Shown: one piece after another, positions 1 through 9,390 of the stretch
How positions within the stretch are numbered: position 1 is the first letter of the stretch
Layout of the letters: each line of letters opens with the position of its first letter
DNA from: Gammaproteobacteria bacterium
Lineage (GTDB): Bacteria; Pseudomonadota; Gammaproteobacteria; Steroidobacterales; Steroidobacteraceae
Direction of reading: 5' to 3'
Assembly (NCBI GenBank): GCA_025358295.1
Contig: JANYJY010000031.1
Coordinates: 1 to 64,000, forward strand
Length of the DNA: 64,000 nucleotides
Program-made: the position numbers and the translations under genes
The notes under the pieces: generated by a model
Database searches by the model: none
Told to the model about the DNA's origin: nothing
What the model saw: only the letters and a program-made list of their open reading frames with translations

Positions 1-133
1 GCGCTTGGTCTTTTTCCCCCACACTTCCACTGCCTTGAGCTATTTTTCAGCACTAAGCCAACCCTGGCGCCAATATGGAGCACCCTCGCTGCCTGTTGCG
101 CGCGGTTTATGATCCGTATCAAAATTGCTCGGT

Positions 134-1330
134 TCAAGGCGCTTGGCGAGTGGCGGCGGGAATCAGGCTCTGGCGCTGCTTGCGCAGGCATCGGCCAAAG
201 CGCTCGTTTACGCGGCGCGCGTACCAGTCCGTTGACAGGTTTCTGCTGAGTTTCGGGCCGCGCAGAACGATGTGAGGTACGGCCGCGCGTGGTGCAGGCA
301 ATGCTTGCAGCTTGTCGGCAAGCGCGAAAACGCCTTGATAGAGAATGGTGTGGTCGAAGCTTGATTGCTTTGACTGCCCGAGCGCATCGTGGATGGTGGC
401 GTCGTCCAGGTCCAGCCGCAGTTTCATGGTGCGCGCGGCGAGCTCCGTTTCGCCTGGCGTCTTTTCATTCGCGTGCGGGAGGAGCGCTCCGTCAGCCATC
501 ACGCGGAAACCAGAAACCCGGCTGAGCGCTCGTTGGAAGGCGGCATTACGGCTTGCAAACTGGCCGGCGTTGTAGTCCGCAAAACGGTACTGGTATTGAT
601 CGTAGTGCGGTTCGTAGGCAAGCAGGTGACCGATGCCGAAATAAAGGCTGCCCCGGCGCGAGAATACTTCATCCGCAATGCTGACTTTCACGGGATAGGG
701 ATACGGCCTCGCCGCGGCATATTGCTCCGCGAATGCAACGTTGACCTGCATGGGCCCGCGCGTCCGCACCGGATCATGCTCAGCGAACAGGGTGCGCCCC
801 ATGGGCACCGCGCCGATGAATTCCTCGAATATGTTGCTCAAGTCCTTCTCGGTCTTGGCTGCGTCAATGCGTTCGCTGTAGGTTACGCCGGAGGGTGAGC
901 GTAACTGCAGCGCGCCGTGCACGACGAACCGCGGAACTCCCGCGTGGGCTGCCCGCAAATCGATTTCTCGCCACGCTATCGCGGCCAGCCCGGGGATCAC
1001 AGGATCGACGTTGAAACTCGACTCTTGTTCGATCACGGCCACTGCCGCGCAAATATTGTCCAGACTGGGGTCGATCGACTGCAGAGCAAATGCGGCGAAT
1101 ATATCGTCAATCCACCCCGCGCGATCATACAGCGCGCGGGGCAGGGCGGCACCGATGATGGCCCGCGCTTGGTCCGGCCTCACGGACGGCGGCGCGGACG
1201 ACGGAGTGCTTGCGCAACCTGCAAGCCATACCATCAGCGTGACGATAAATACAGAACAATGCGGCCGTAAGAATGTCCTTACATCGGGAATGCGATTTGG
1301 AGTATGGAAAAGTACAATCAATGCGAGCAC
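134..1330 (-). CDS. DUF1615 family lipoprotein
   Basis: The 398-residue product matches my recollection of DUF1615 proteins, outer-membrane-associated lipoproteins of unknown role with a lysozyme-like look. A hydrophobic segment ends in the lipobox LAGC with Cys39, so the mature protein should be lipid-anchored. The long body contains the family-like stretches AVIEQESSFNVDP and RTRGPMQVNVAFAEQ; the first resembles the ESSF motif of lytic transglycosylases, so a peptidoglycan role is possible but unproven. The ATG at 1330 leaves an unusually long n-region (about 25 residues) before the hydrophobic core. I saw no better in-frame start, so the N terminus is less certain than the family call. The 133 bases beyond its stop hold no gene I could recognise. 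Confidence 0.8.
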   Translation of the reverse strand: MLALIVLFHTPNRIPDVRTFLRPHCSVFIVTLMVWLAGCASTPSSAPPSVRPDQARAIIGAALPRALYDRAGWIDDIFAAFALQSIDPSLDNICAAVAVIEQESSFNVDPVIPGLAAIAWREIDLRAAHAGVPRFVVHGALQLRSPSGVTYSERIDAAKTEKDLSNIFEEFIGAVPMGRTLFAEHDPVRTRGPMQVNVAFAEQYAAARPYPYPVKVSIADEVFSRRGSLYFGIGHLLAYEPHYDQYQYRFADYNAGQFASRNAAFQRALSRVSGFRVMADGALLPHANEKTPGETELAARTMKLRLDLDDATIHDALGQSKQSSFDHTILYQGVFALADKLQALPAPRAAVPHIVLRGPKLSRNLSTDWYARRVNERFGRCLRKQRQSLIPAATRQAP

Positions 1331-1554
1331 AGTTTTCTCCGCCCTATAGTTTGGCTGCTCTCGTCACGTACCAGCGTCAATACTACAAGAACCGGACGGC
1401 GACGAGATATACAAAGCCACGCGCCATCGGGACTTGGATGTCTTCGAGCCTTAGCACGTCGCGCAGCATCGGGCTGTCCAGCAACCGCCACTACAAGTCC
1501 ACTTCATTGAATCGGCGTATCAGCCTAAGACGGGATTCCCGCAAGGGCGCACCA

Positions 1555-2406
1555 CTATCCGTGGGTTTTGCCCGTATCGGCGACCGGCCACCTTTCTGAC
1601 ACGTCCAGTTGATTTTTCTCGATATCGCGCTCGTGAGCCGTGTGGGGTAACGATAAAATTAGTAACTGTAGGTCTTGGTGAAGGGTCTTAAGGAGGGGCA
1701 CAACTGCATTACCGAATACCGGTCGACACAGTAAATACCCTTGAAGGAAAATCGACCGGTGTGCTAACAGCAGGGCCAGTTGCTCCGGCCGCTCAACGCC
1801 TTCGGCCGTGACTTCGAGGCTTAGACTTCGGCACAGCCCGATAATTGCTAGCGCGATAGCAGCTGAACGAGAGCTCGTGTCGATGCTCGCGATTAAGCTT
1901 CGATCGAGCTTGATACGGGAAAGAGGCAATTGCTCCAAGGAGGCGAGTGAGGAGTAGCCGCTGCCGAAATCATCCAGAGCAATGTCGATACCAAGAGAAT
2001 GGAGGCGACGCAATGCTTCGATGGTAGCGGACCCGGTCTGTAAGACGGTTTCCGTCAACTCAATTTCAATACAGCGCGCCGGCAAATCGAACTCCTGCAA
2101 AAGATTCGAAACGCGATCGACGAAACGGCTATCGAGCAACTGTCGCGGCGAGACGTTTATCGCAACCCTTGCCTGCGGCCACGCACCGCGATGGCAATCG
2201 GCCGCTGCCTCGATTGCCGATCGCAGCACCCAGTCGCTGATGTCTATGATCAGGCCGGATTCTTCGGCTACTGATAGGAATTCATTTGGCGACGCCAAGC
2301 GTCCCTCAGGCAGGCGCCAGCGCAACAACGCTTCAACCAATCCGACTTCCAGGGTCTCCACATTTATTTCCGGTTGAAAGACCAGCTGGAATTCACCACG
2401 CTCCAA
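1555..2406 (-). pseudogene. EAL-domain fragment of a frameshifted HAMP-GGDEF-EAL protein (third piece)
   Basis: This 283-residue frame is an almost complete EAL phosphodiesterase domain that would hydrolyse cyclic di-GMP. The EAL motif itself (VEALLRW), IELTET, DDFGSGYSSL, KLDRSL and TAEGVE are all present, so the catalytic and metal-binding residues look intact. It opens only with TTG, and its first residues (LERGEFQLVFQPE) are the usual linker that joins a GGDEF to an EAL domain. The upstream GGDEF frame runs into the same DNA one base out of phase near 2390. Adding one base there would give the expected junction EQGLRRALERGEF. It is therefore read as the 3' piece of one broken gene covering 1555-4356, unless the lesion is a sequencing error. 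Confidence 0.8.
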
Positions 2407-3221
2407 GGCACGCCGCAGCCTTGTTCAGTCGCGAACTTGGCCGATGCTGCTTCCAGCAGATCCGGGGTAAACACATTCAATTGGCTGCGGCCCAACGCCT
2501 TGGCGCGGAACAGTGCCGCGTCCGCCGCGCGCAACAGGGCGTCCGGTTCGGACGCGTGGTCTGGAAATACGCTTATGCCGATGCTTACCCCAATTACCAA
2601 TTCTCGATTATCAATCAAGAGCGGTGTCTGAAAGGCGCGCACGAGCTCCGACCCAGCTGCGCGGATTTCCTCAACGCTTTGCGCCCCCGTGTACACCAGG
2701 GTGAACTCATCGCCGCCGAGCCTCGCCGCAAAACCGAATCGTCGTGCCGCGTCGTCTAGGCGCCGCGCGATCGCAATCAATACACGATCGCCGAAGGCGT
2801 GACCCATGCTGTCATTGCTATTCTTGAAGTTGTCAAGATCCAAAAAGAACACGCCGACGAACCTATTATTTCGTGATGCCTGGTCTAAGGCGTTTCCCAA
2901 CGACGCAAATAGCTGGCGGCGATTGGGAAGCAATGTCAATGGATCGTGCTCAGCAAGTTCTTGCAGCTGTCGCGTACGCTCGTTGATCTTCGCTTCGAGC
3001 TGTTGCTGAAAGCTGCGTGTAATCTCCTGAGCCGCAGAAAGCTGATCGGCCATTTGGTTGAAGGCGACGGCAAGGTTATCGAGCTCTTGAATGCCGCCGC
3101 GAGGAACGCGCACACCCATTTCACCGTTTGCGATTTTCACGGTCGCCTTGAGCATTCGTCCCACGGGAGCAAGGACACTCTTCACTATAGCCGTACCGAT
3201 CGCGAGCAATACCAGGAGCAC
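2364..3221 (-). pseudogene. TM-HAMP-GGDEF fragment of the same frameshifted gene (second piece)
   Basis: The frame opens in a hydrophobic helix (LLVLLAIGTAIVKSVLAP), continues into a HAMP linker, then a GGDEF diguanylate cyclase domain with an intact RLGGDEFTLVYTG active site. The RxxD inhibitory site normally five residues before GGDEF is absent. Reading the same frame upstream of the ATG gives a plausible transmembrane helix (AYISGTVLLVLLAIG) linked to the periplasmic piece, so 3221 is not a true gene start. The 3' end leaves frame near 2390 and ends in about 14 residues unrelated to the family. Domain order sensor-TM-HAMP-GGDEF-EAL is standard for membrane cyclic-di-GMP regulators. Confidence 0.8.
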
Positions 3222-3327
3222 CGTCCCACTTATATAGGCTATCGTGGTATCCCGGTGGTCGTCCGGAGGTGCGAGAGTTTTTGTCTGCGTTGGCTCTCGA
3301 ACGGTAGGTCCGACGGCGGGCGTGGAG

Positions 3328-4356
3328 TCAACTGTTGCGACGGCGACATGGGGGGGGAGGGGTGCCGGGGATTCTGCGCTGGTTTCTCCCTATCGGAATT
3401 TCTAGTACCAATAGATTTAAGAGCTTTGAGTGTGCTTGAGCAAAGCTATCGAGCGTGCGCTGGCGCTCATTCTCGAGATCTAACAATGTGGCACCGAGTG
3501 CGACGATTTTTGTCGAGTCATCGCTCATGCCTGTTACCCATTCGGAGCCTTGGGATCGCTTAAGACTCGGAATGTTTGTTTTCAATGTGGCGACGTAGGC
3601 CAGTTCACTCGCGGCGAGCACATCGAGTGTGGGCTTATCGTAGCCGCCTCCACCCTTCAAATGTTCGAAGCGCACTCGGATTAAATCGAGATCGTTGCCG
3701 AGTTTGATCAAGTATTGTCGAGCGATCACTCTGTTGAATATTTTAAATGAACGCTCAAGTGCGCGTTTCATCCGTACGTTCATCGCCTCGAATCGCTTCG
3801 AATATTCGGCAAGAACTATGCGCTGCGCGTCGGCAGAATTTATTGCTTCGCTGCCGCGCTTGTCAAAATCGTTGAACGCAGCCGAAACATTCGATGAGTA
3901 GGTATCGTTCGCGGTTGTAGCGGTATAATCCAGATAAATGCGTGCCTCACGCTCAAACTTCCGCCGTTCTGACTGAAATTGCATTTCTGAGGCTGGGTTA
4001 CTATTTCCGATTCGATTGGACACCGCGCGCTCGAAGTCTCCTATCGCGGTAAGCGGAGCCTCTGCGGAGATGTTTTTGAGCTTCAGCCCGGATTCCCGTG
4101 TGGCTGGCAATATGGGCACTGGCGCCAGGCTAGTTACGGGCGGCGGCGCTGCCACCTGCTTTTCGATTGTCGTATGCGTAGTCAAGACGCCGCGCTCGAC
4201 GATCAGGTTGGCGGCGACAGCAAGAATCGCGACAGCTAGAAACCCGACGCCGAGCCAGCCTGCGACACCCAATCGGTAAGGTGAGTTTTTCGCAGCGGAG
4301 AGGCGCTTCTTCGGCCGCGGTATGCTGGCCGCGACGATTGCTGCGGGTTTTTCCAT
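3328..4356 (-). pseudogene. N-terminal TM and periplasmic sensor fragment of the same gene (first piece)
   Basis: The first 55 residues are a short basic cytoplasmic leader and one membrane helix (WLGVGFLAVAILAVAANLIV). A roughly 270-residue, mostly helical extracytoplasmic region with no motif I recognise follows. Reading is lost at a run of eight G on the plus strand (3350-3357, C8 on the coding strand). With seven C the frame would run on as PPPHVAVATVDS into the second membrane helix and HAMP domain at 3221. The break in a homopolymer means slippage or base-calling error are both possible. As written, the product would be a membrane-anchored sensor without output domains. Confidence 0.75.
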
Positions 4357-4658
4357 GGCGCCGATTGTCGTGAACTCCCAAGCAATTCAGATACTTGAGT
4401 GTGCCACTAGGCACTCGTGGCTTTCTGCAGCCCATGTCGCATTATGGTGCCACTGGTACGACTTCGCTTCACGGCAAGGGCCTAGTGTCACGCTTAGCTG
4501 GCTGCGATTATGTCGTGTTAGGGGCGGGGACCGGGTGGTCAATTTTGCACGTGTAGGAGCGGTCCTACCACCCATGTACTAAAGACGTAGTTCCGTGGGC
4601 CCCGAATCTGTCGTATTTTGAACCCATCGTGAAAGAAGCTCCCCAACAAGGAACACGA
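4357..4658. other. Divergent intergenic region with nested inverted repeats
   Basis: About 300 bases lie between the divergent starts of the broken GGDEF-EAL gene and the small glycine-zipper gene, and no protein gene is supported here. GGGTGGT (4533-4539) can pair with ACCACCC (4567-4573), and inside or competing with that, GTAGGA (4553-4558) can pair with TCCTAC (4563-4568) across a 4-base loop. No T tract follows, so a terminator is not supported. An operator or leader structure for the downstream small gene is possible. Confidence 0.35.
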
Positions 4659-4958
4659 ATGCGTAAATTACTGGTTGCCTTATTGGCAGGTGCACCGTTA
4701 ATGATGCTGCCGGGTATTAGTGCCGCCAAAGGGTGCTTGAAAGGGGCCGCAGTTGGCGGGGTAGCGGGACATGTGGCGGGCCATCACGCCGTAGTCGGGG
4801 CCGCGGCAGGGTGCATCATCGAACACCACCGCGAGAAAATGAAGGATAGGGCTGCCGCGCAACAGCAGCAGCAACGACCAGCGCCAGGGCCAAACAGCGT
4901 AGCTCCTCGGGAACCGACCCCACCACCGCCGCCGCGTGCGCCTCCGATCACCACTTAG
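4659..4958 (+). CDS. Small exported glycine-zipper protein
   Basis: A 99-residue protein starts with a clear Sec signal peptide (MRKLLVALLAGAPLMMLPG, then SAA before KGC). The ATG at 4659 is preceded by AAGGA six bases upstream, so it is preferred over an in-frame GTG at 4629. The mature part has a glycine-rich, small-residue helix (KGAAVGGVAGHVAGHHAVVGAAAG) like those in glycine-zipper envelope proteins, flanked by two cysteines. A Gln-rich stretch and a Pro-rich tail follow. The histidine clusters HH and EHHRE are noticeable. Such proteins sit in the periplasm or outer membrane; the precise function is unknown. Confidence 0.75.
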   Translation: MRKLLVALLAGAPLMMLPGISAAKGCLKGAAVGGVAGHVAGHHAVVGAAAGCIIEHHREKMKDRAAAQQQQQRPAPGPNSVAPREPTPPPPPRAPPITT

Positions 4959-5293
4959 AGAAACTTAGGCCTGATTGGGTTGGGCACGTCGGCGCGTGCA
5001 TTCGGGGCACGTGCGCGGCTTTTCCGTAAAGGAATTGCGGCTACACGGTGCTATGGCCGCCCTTGCTGTAGTTGAAATCGCCGAACTGAGGTGCGTTTTT
5101 TCCTGGCGACTCTATGTGCCGGGAGGCGAGAAGCCAACCTTGTCGGAGGTCGTCGGGCTTTGCAAACGTAGCAGAAACGTAGTGTTTGATGCCTTAAAAT
5201 GCGCCTTTATGCAGGTTCGAGAGTGCATGGGCCTCTAGCCGTCGCACTCGAGCGCGCGGCTTTCGCCGCGCCGTCGCTCGAAGAAAAAATGAT
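4959..5293. other. Intergenic region without a supported gene; imperfect hairpin
   Basis: The 335 bases between the small gene and the convergent OmpA-family gene contain no ORF I can support. At 5249-5280 there is a GC-rich imperfect hairpin: CGAGCG-CGCGGC, a TTTC loop, then GCCGCG and CGCTCG separated by a small bulge. It lies just past the OmpA-family stop. The A run beside it puts the T tract before rather than after the stem on the minus strand, so it is not a canonical intrinsic terminator for that gene. It could still stabilise the 3' end. Confidence 0.4.
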
Positions 5294-6430
5294 CTACTTG
5301 GAACCTACGACTTCGATTTCGACACGCCGATCCGGCTGCAAGCAGGCGATCAGCTGCGGAGTGCGCTTCTCGCCCTTGCATTCGCCCGTTTTCGTGATCG
5401 GATTCGAGATGTCCTTGCCGGAGACCTCGATCTTCGCTGCATCGAGCCCTTCGGATTGCACCAGATAGCGCTTGACCGCCTCTGCGCGCTGCAGTGAGAG
5501 CTTGTGATTGTAGGCCTGCGACCCTAGCCGGTCGGTATACCCCTCGACGGTGATGGTTTGAAACGTTGTGCCGACGAGTTCGTGCGCAAACTTTTCGAGC
5601 GCCGCCCTGCCTTCCGGCCTCACGGCGGAGCTGTCGAACGTAAAGAGCGAATCCGCTTGGAAACTGACCCGGCGGCGCAGGGGAGGCGGAGGTGGCGGGG
5701 GCGGCGGCGGCGGAGCGACCGGTTCCGGCGGGAGAGGGGGCGGCACGTACTCAGCCTGCTTCGGTGGTGGCGGCGGGGCCGTGCGGCCGAACGGAATAAC
5801 CAGACTCACGGAGAACAGATTGATGTCGCCGTGATTGCCGATCGCATCCGGTACCCGGTAGCGCTCTGCTTCCGCGCGCACCAGCACGTATGGGCTGATG
5901 GAGTATTGCAGCCCGCCGCCGTACTTGAAGCCGACCTTGCGTTCACTCGGACTTGGATTGAGAACCACAACGGCACCGCCACCGGTGAAGTTATCGCGCG
6001 CATCGGCATAGATCGCTCCAACACGCCCGATGGCCGAGAGACGGTCGCTCAAGGGCAGGGCACCGATGACATCGAAATTGACTCCCTGCAGCTTGATCCT
6101 TCCATTCAGATATCCGGAGGGCGCTGTGGTGGCGATGTAGCCGAATCGACCCAGATTAAAATAACCACCTTCCAACGCGAAATATCGGCTGAATTGGTAT
6201 CCGGCGAAGACTTTCCCGGCGAAATGTTTTTCGTCGCGAGTGATGTCGGTCGGTGTCAGGCCCGAGTTGCGGAGCTGCGAGCCGATGCGGTCCACATCGA
6301 TCCGTGCGCGTGACTGGCCGAGGCCAAGGCCACCGTAGAAGTAGCTATCCTCGTCGGCCATGGCCGAAGAGGCCAGCACCGATGCGATCGCCGCGGCCAA
6401 GATCAAATGGCGGGTAGGAATTTCTTTCAT
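5294..6430 (-). CDS. OmpA-family outer membrane protein
   Basis: The 378-residue protein has a signal peptide cleaved at about AMA-DED (residue 25). An eight-strand-type beta-barrel follows (residues about 30-215, with OmpA-like aromatic strand ends such as FAGYQFSRYFALEGGYF). Then come a long Pro-rich linker with an 11-proline run and a C-terminal OmpA peptidoglycan-binding domain (about 255-378). The binding motif is visible as TVEGYTDRLGSQAYNHKLS followed by RAEAVKRYL, and two cysteines near the end (GEC and IAC) probably form the usual disulfide. It would anchor the outer membrane to peptidoglycan. It lies 52 bases downstream of the ice-binding-type lipoprotein on the same strand, so the two may be co-transcribed. 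Confidence 0.92.
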   Translation of the reverse strand: MKEIPTRHLILAAAIASVLASSAMADEDSYFYGGLGLGQSRARIDVDRIGSQLRNSGLTPTDITRDEKHFAGKVFAGYQFSRYFALEGGYFNLGRFGYIATTAPSGYLNGRIKLQGVNFDVIGALPLSDRLSAIGRVGAIYADARDNFTGGGAVVVLNPSPSERKVGFKYGGGLQYSISPYVLVRAEAERYRVPDAIGNHGDINLFSVSLVIPFGRTAPPPPPKQAEYVPPPLPPEPVAPPPPPPPPPPPLRRRVSFQADSLFTFDSSAVRPEGRAALEKFAHELVGTTFQTITVEGYTDRLGSQAYNHKLSLQRAEAVKRYLVQSEGLDAAKIEVSGKDISNPITKTGECKGEKRTPQLIACLQPDRRVEIEVVGSK

Positions 6431-6482
6431 GTCGTTTTTCCAGACTGACTTAGAACGTCGGTAATAGGCATGCTGCGTAGCG

Positions 6483-8672
6483 TTATGGCGCGACGATCGT
6501 GGTGTTGACCATGGTTACCGAGGCGTTGAGACCGATGGCACGCCCCGTCAAGACGGTTTGAATAGTCGTCCCGGCGGTTGAGATGGTGACTCCCGCTGAG
6601 CCAACGATGGTGCCAACCATGTGGCTGCCGATCTCGATGCGGGCAGCGCTGCCCACCTGCCAGTAGACATTTTTCGCCTGCGCGCCATTGATGAGGATGA
6701 CTTGACTGGGCGTGGCCGGGAGCCCGACGGTGAGCGAGCTCGCGGCTTGAAACACCCATTGCGCATTGGGATCGCCTTGCGCATCCAGAGTCAGGTTACC
6801 GTTCGTTATGGCGAAGGTGCCACCGGGTGCCGTGTAAACGGCCGGCGGCAATGTCAGGCCCGCTAGCTGGGCGGCGCTTGGATTCGGCGGCAGGCCTGCC
6901 ATCTGGTTGTACGCCGTCTGCGCATCGGCGAGCGCCTGCTGCGCGATCTGCATGCTCAGGGCCGTGCCTGGTGCCGGCGGCGCGCAATCGATGGTGCCGT
7001 TGACGGCGCCGATGTTGAGCGTCGTTTGCGTGTACACGTTGTTGGCATCGTGGAAACCGGTGACGAGCGTGCATGCACCAGTGGTTCCGAGATTGCCATT
7101 GACCACTGTGTTAATGCCTTGATTCGTGACCCCTGCTGCACCGCCAAAAGCGCCGAACGCCGCGGCGCTTCGCAGATTGATGATGGCCGAGCACGCCTGA
7201 GTGCCGGTCGTGAAACTCCAGACGGTGTCGGCGGACATGGCATTGCCCGAAAGATCCTTGACGCCCGCGTTGCCGGACTTGACGGTCGCGGTGAGCACCG
7301 TGCTGGGGGCAAAGCCGGATGCGTTCGTGGGCGTAAACGTAGCCTGGTCACCGGCTGCGCTGTAGGTGACGGAGCCGGGTACCGCGATACCGCCCGCGGT
7401 CACGATGAACGTCGTGTTATTGATGGTCGTGGGATCCATCGCCGTGCTGAACGTCGCGGTCACGGCTTTCGTCAGGCACGTGCCGCTGGCGCCATTGAGA
7501 GGGCTGACGAGGGTTACCGTCGGGGGCGTGGTATTGGCGGCCGCGCCCGTTGTAAAGGTCCAGACGTAGTCGCTGGCGTTCGGCAGGGCCGCAGCCGTGC
7601 CCGCCAGGCCATTGCCCTCAAGATCCGTGGCAGCCTGTTTGATCGTCGCCGTAAACAACGTGTTGCTCGCCAACGGGAGAGTCGTGGGCGTGAAGGTGGC
7701 CGTGCGCGCTGCTGGCGAGTATGCGACCGACCCGGCGACTGTGGTACCCAACGTCGTGTTGGTCACCGTGAAGCTGGCGGAGGTAAGCGTTGTTGCGTCC
7801 ATGTCTTTGCTGAACGCGGCGGTGATCTTCGTGTTCGTGGCTACCCCCGTGGCGTTCGCGGCCGGGTTCGTTGAGATTACCGTGGGGCGCACCGTATCCG
7901 ACAATAGCCCGGTCGTGAACGTCCACACGTAATTGGCCGCGGGTCCGTTGCCGGCAAGATCGGTTGCGCCGGTCGTGATCGTTGCGGTGAATACCGTGCT
8001 CACCGGCAATATGGCTGGTGTGGTGGGAGTGAAGACGGCCGTTCTGCTCGCCGCGGAGTAGCTGATCGTTCCCGCGACCGCCGTGTCGAGCGTGGTATTC
8101 ATGAGTGTGAACGTCGTGGCGGACAGCGTCGTCGGATTCATGTCGACATTGAATGTCGCACTGATGTGCGTGTTGGTCGGCACATTGGTCGCGCCCTCTG
8201 CGGGAATGGTCAAAACGACTATTGGCAGCGTGTCGGTTGTGAAGCTCCAGACGAAGTTGCTCGCAAGCCCGAGCCCCGCGGTATTTTGAGCGGCGGTCGT
8301 CACGGTGGCAACGCATAGTGTATTGCTCGGAAGCGCCGCGCTCGGCGTCAGCGTCGCCATCTGTGTCGCCGCGTTATACCCGACGGTCGCGGTGATCGGC
8401 GTCCCGGCGGGGCAGGCGAGCGTAAAGCTGGTGGGCGTCAGCGTTGATGCAGTCATCATCTGGCTGAACGTGGCCGTTACCTGGCTGACCACGGCGACCG
8501 TAGGCGGAGTAGCGGCAACGGGGGAAGTGGCGGTGACGGTCGGCGGCGTGCCGATCGCGGGAACGCCGAGGATTTGCGTTTGACCGCCGCCGCTGCAGGC
8601 TGCCGCCGCGGCCATCAACAATGCGCAAACCAGTTGCATGGGCGGTTTTACGAATCGGACGAACTGGTTCAT
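6483..8672 (-). CDS. Lipoprotein with four Ig-like (Big_5) repeats and a DUF3494 ice-binding-type domain
   Basis: The product is 729 residues from the ATG at 8672, preferred to an upstream in-frame start because it gives a compact lipoprotein signal with lipobox AAAC (Cys26) followed by SGGG. Four tandem repeats of roughly 105 residues follow. Each carries the pattern S/NPA-x-GA, SATF/TATFS-x-DM, TFTP and V-W-S/T-FTTG of bacterial Ig-like Big_5 domains. The last 230 residues match the DUF3494 beta-solenoid seen in ice-binding proteins and adhesins (SAAAFGAFGGAAGVTNQG, GNLGTTG, WVFQ, VYWQVG, MVGTI). In this family the domain binds ice in some members but acts in adhesion in others. A surface-exposed adhesin is the safer reading here; ice binding cannot be judged from the sequence. 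Confidence 0.88.
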   Translation of the reverse strand: MNQFVRFVKPPMQLVCALLMAAAAACSGGGQTQILGVPAIGTPPTVTATSPVAATPPTVAVVSQVTATFSQMMTASTLTPTSFTLACPAGTPITATVGYNAATQMATLTPSAALPSNTLCVATVTTAAQNTAGLGLASNFVWSFTTDTLPIVVLTIPAEGATNVPTNTHISATFNVDMNPTTLSATTFTLMNTTLDTAVAGTISYSAASRTAVFTPTTPAILPVSTVFTATITTGATDLAGNGPAANYVWTFTTGLLSDTVRPTVISTNPAANATGVATNTKITAAFSKDMDATTLTSASFTVTNTTLGTTVAGSVAYSPAARTATFTPTTLPLASNTLFTATIKQAATDLEGNGLAGTAAALPNASDYVWTFTTGAAANTTPPTVTLVSPLNGASGTCLTKAVTATFSTAMDPTTINNTTFIVTAGGIAVPGSVTYSAAGDQATFTPTNASGFAPSTVLTATVKSGNAGVKDLSGNAMSADTVWSFTTGTQACSAIINLRSAAAFGAFGGAAGVTNQGINTVVNGNLGTTGACTLVTGFHDANNVYTQTTLNIGAVNGTIDCAPPAPGTALSMQIAQQALADAQTAYNQMAGLPPNPSAAQLAGLTLPPAVYTAPGGTFAITNGNLTLDAQGDPNAQWVFQAASSLTVGLPATPSQVILINGAQAKNVYWQVGSAARIEIGSHMVGTIVGSAGVTISTAGTTIQTVLTGRAIGLNASVTMVNTTIVAP

Positions 8673-8934
8673 AGGGACTTTCACTTTGCCGGGGATGCGG
8701 TGCTGTTCTTGAATCGCCCACACTTAATACAAGGAGCACGGCAGGTAGGTCGGTGCGGTGGCGAACATAAAGGCGGAGGGTGTAGGCTTTTGTGAATTGT
8801 GTCTCGAGGTCGCTCATAGATCGACGTTACTGAATGTAAGGACGAGGGCGTGGCTGCATCAAAGGCAGTAGCGACGTAAAGTAGGGAAGACGTGGCCGCG
8901 AGATAGGTATGATTAACGAGATCGGGAGAACACG

Positions 8935-9342
8935 ATGAAACTGGATGGTGGTTGTTATTGCGGCGCGGTGCGCTACGTAGCCGAAGGGGAGCCCATGCTG
9001 AAAGCGCAGTGCCACTGTCGCGAATGCCAGTACATCACCGGCGGCGCTCCAAACATGTTTCTTCTCATGCCGCCGGCTGGTTTTATGTACACCAAGGGGA
9101 CGCCCAAGCAATACACGCGCAGCGATATTCAAGGCGCCGTGACGCGAGAATTTTGCGCGGAATGCGGCACACATTTGACCACCCGTCGGCCGCGTTTGCC
9201 CGCCGTGATTGTGAAAGTCGGCACGCTCGACGACCCAAGTCTATTTGGCGGCCCGCAGATGGCCATATACGCGGTCGACAAACAGGCCTTTCATTTCATT
9301 CCCGATGGGCTACCGACCTTCGAGGGATTGCCACCGCGATAA
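8935..9342 (+). CDS. GFA family (glutathione-dependent formaldehyde-activating enzyme/CENP-V-like) protein
   Basis: The 135-residue protein has the zinc-binding layout of the GFA fold: GGCYCGAVRY (Cys7, Cys9), CHCRECQ, and FCAECGTH. Length is normal for a single-domain member. The family name comes from S-hydroxymethylglutathione formation in Paracoccus, but most homologues are uncharacterised, so only family membership is claimed. The ATG is preceded by GGGAGAA at a good distance. The gene stands alone, transcribed towards the sedolisin gene, with a shared hairpin between them. Confidence 0.9.
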   Translation: MKLDGGCYCGAVRYVAEGEPMLKAQCHCRECQYITGGAPNMFLLMPPAGFMYTKGTPKQYTRSDIQGAVTREFCAECGTHLTTRRPRLPAVIVKVGTLDDPSLFGGPQMAIYAVDKQAFHFIPDGLPTFEGLPPR

Positions 9343-9343
9343 A

Positions 9344-9370
9344 AAAGGGGGCCGGAAGCCCCCTTTCTTA
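9344..9370. terminator. Bidirectional intrinsic terminator
   Basis: AAAGGGGGC (9344-9352) pairs perfectly with GCCCCCTTT (9358-9366) across a 5-base loop. It is followed by TCTT on the plus strand and preceded by an A run that reads as a T run on the minus strand. It lies immediately after the GFA stop codon and about 20 bases beyond the convergent sedolisin stop, so it should end both transcripts. Confidence 0.85.
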
Positions 9371-9390
9371 GTACCCAACGGTAACGAGTT

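Noticed and set aside
4975-5238. An 87-codon ORF between the glycine-zipper and OmpA-family genes
   Set aside because: No recognisable domain, no clear ribosome binding site, and composition like random frames; kept as intergenic.
5249-5280. GC-rich hairpin as a terminator for the OmpA-family gene
   Set aside because: The T tract lies on the wrong side of the stem for the minus strand.
5558-6313. A 251-codon frame antisense to the OmpA-family gene
   Set aside because: It is Arg-rich and arises opposite the barrel and Pro-rich coding region.
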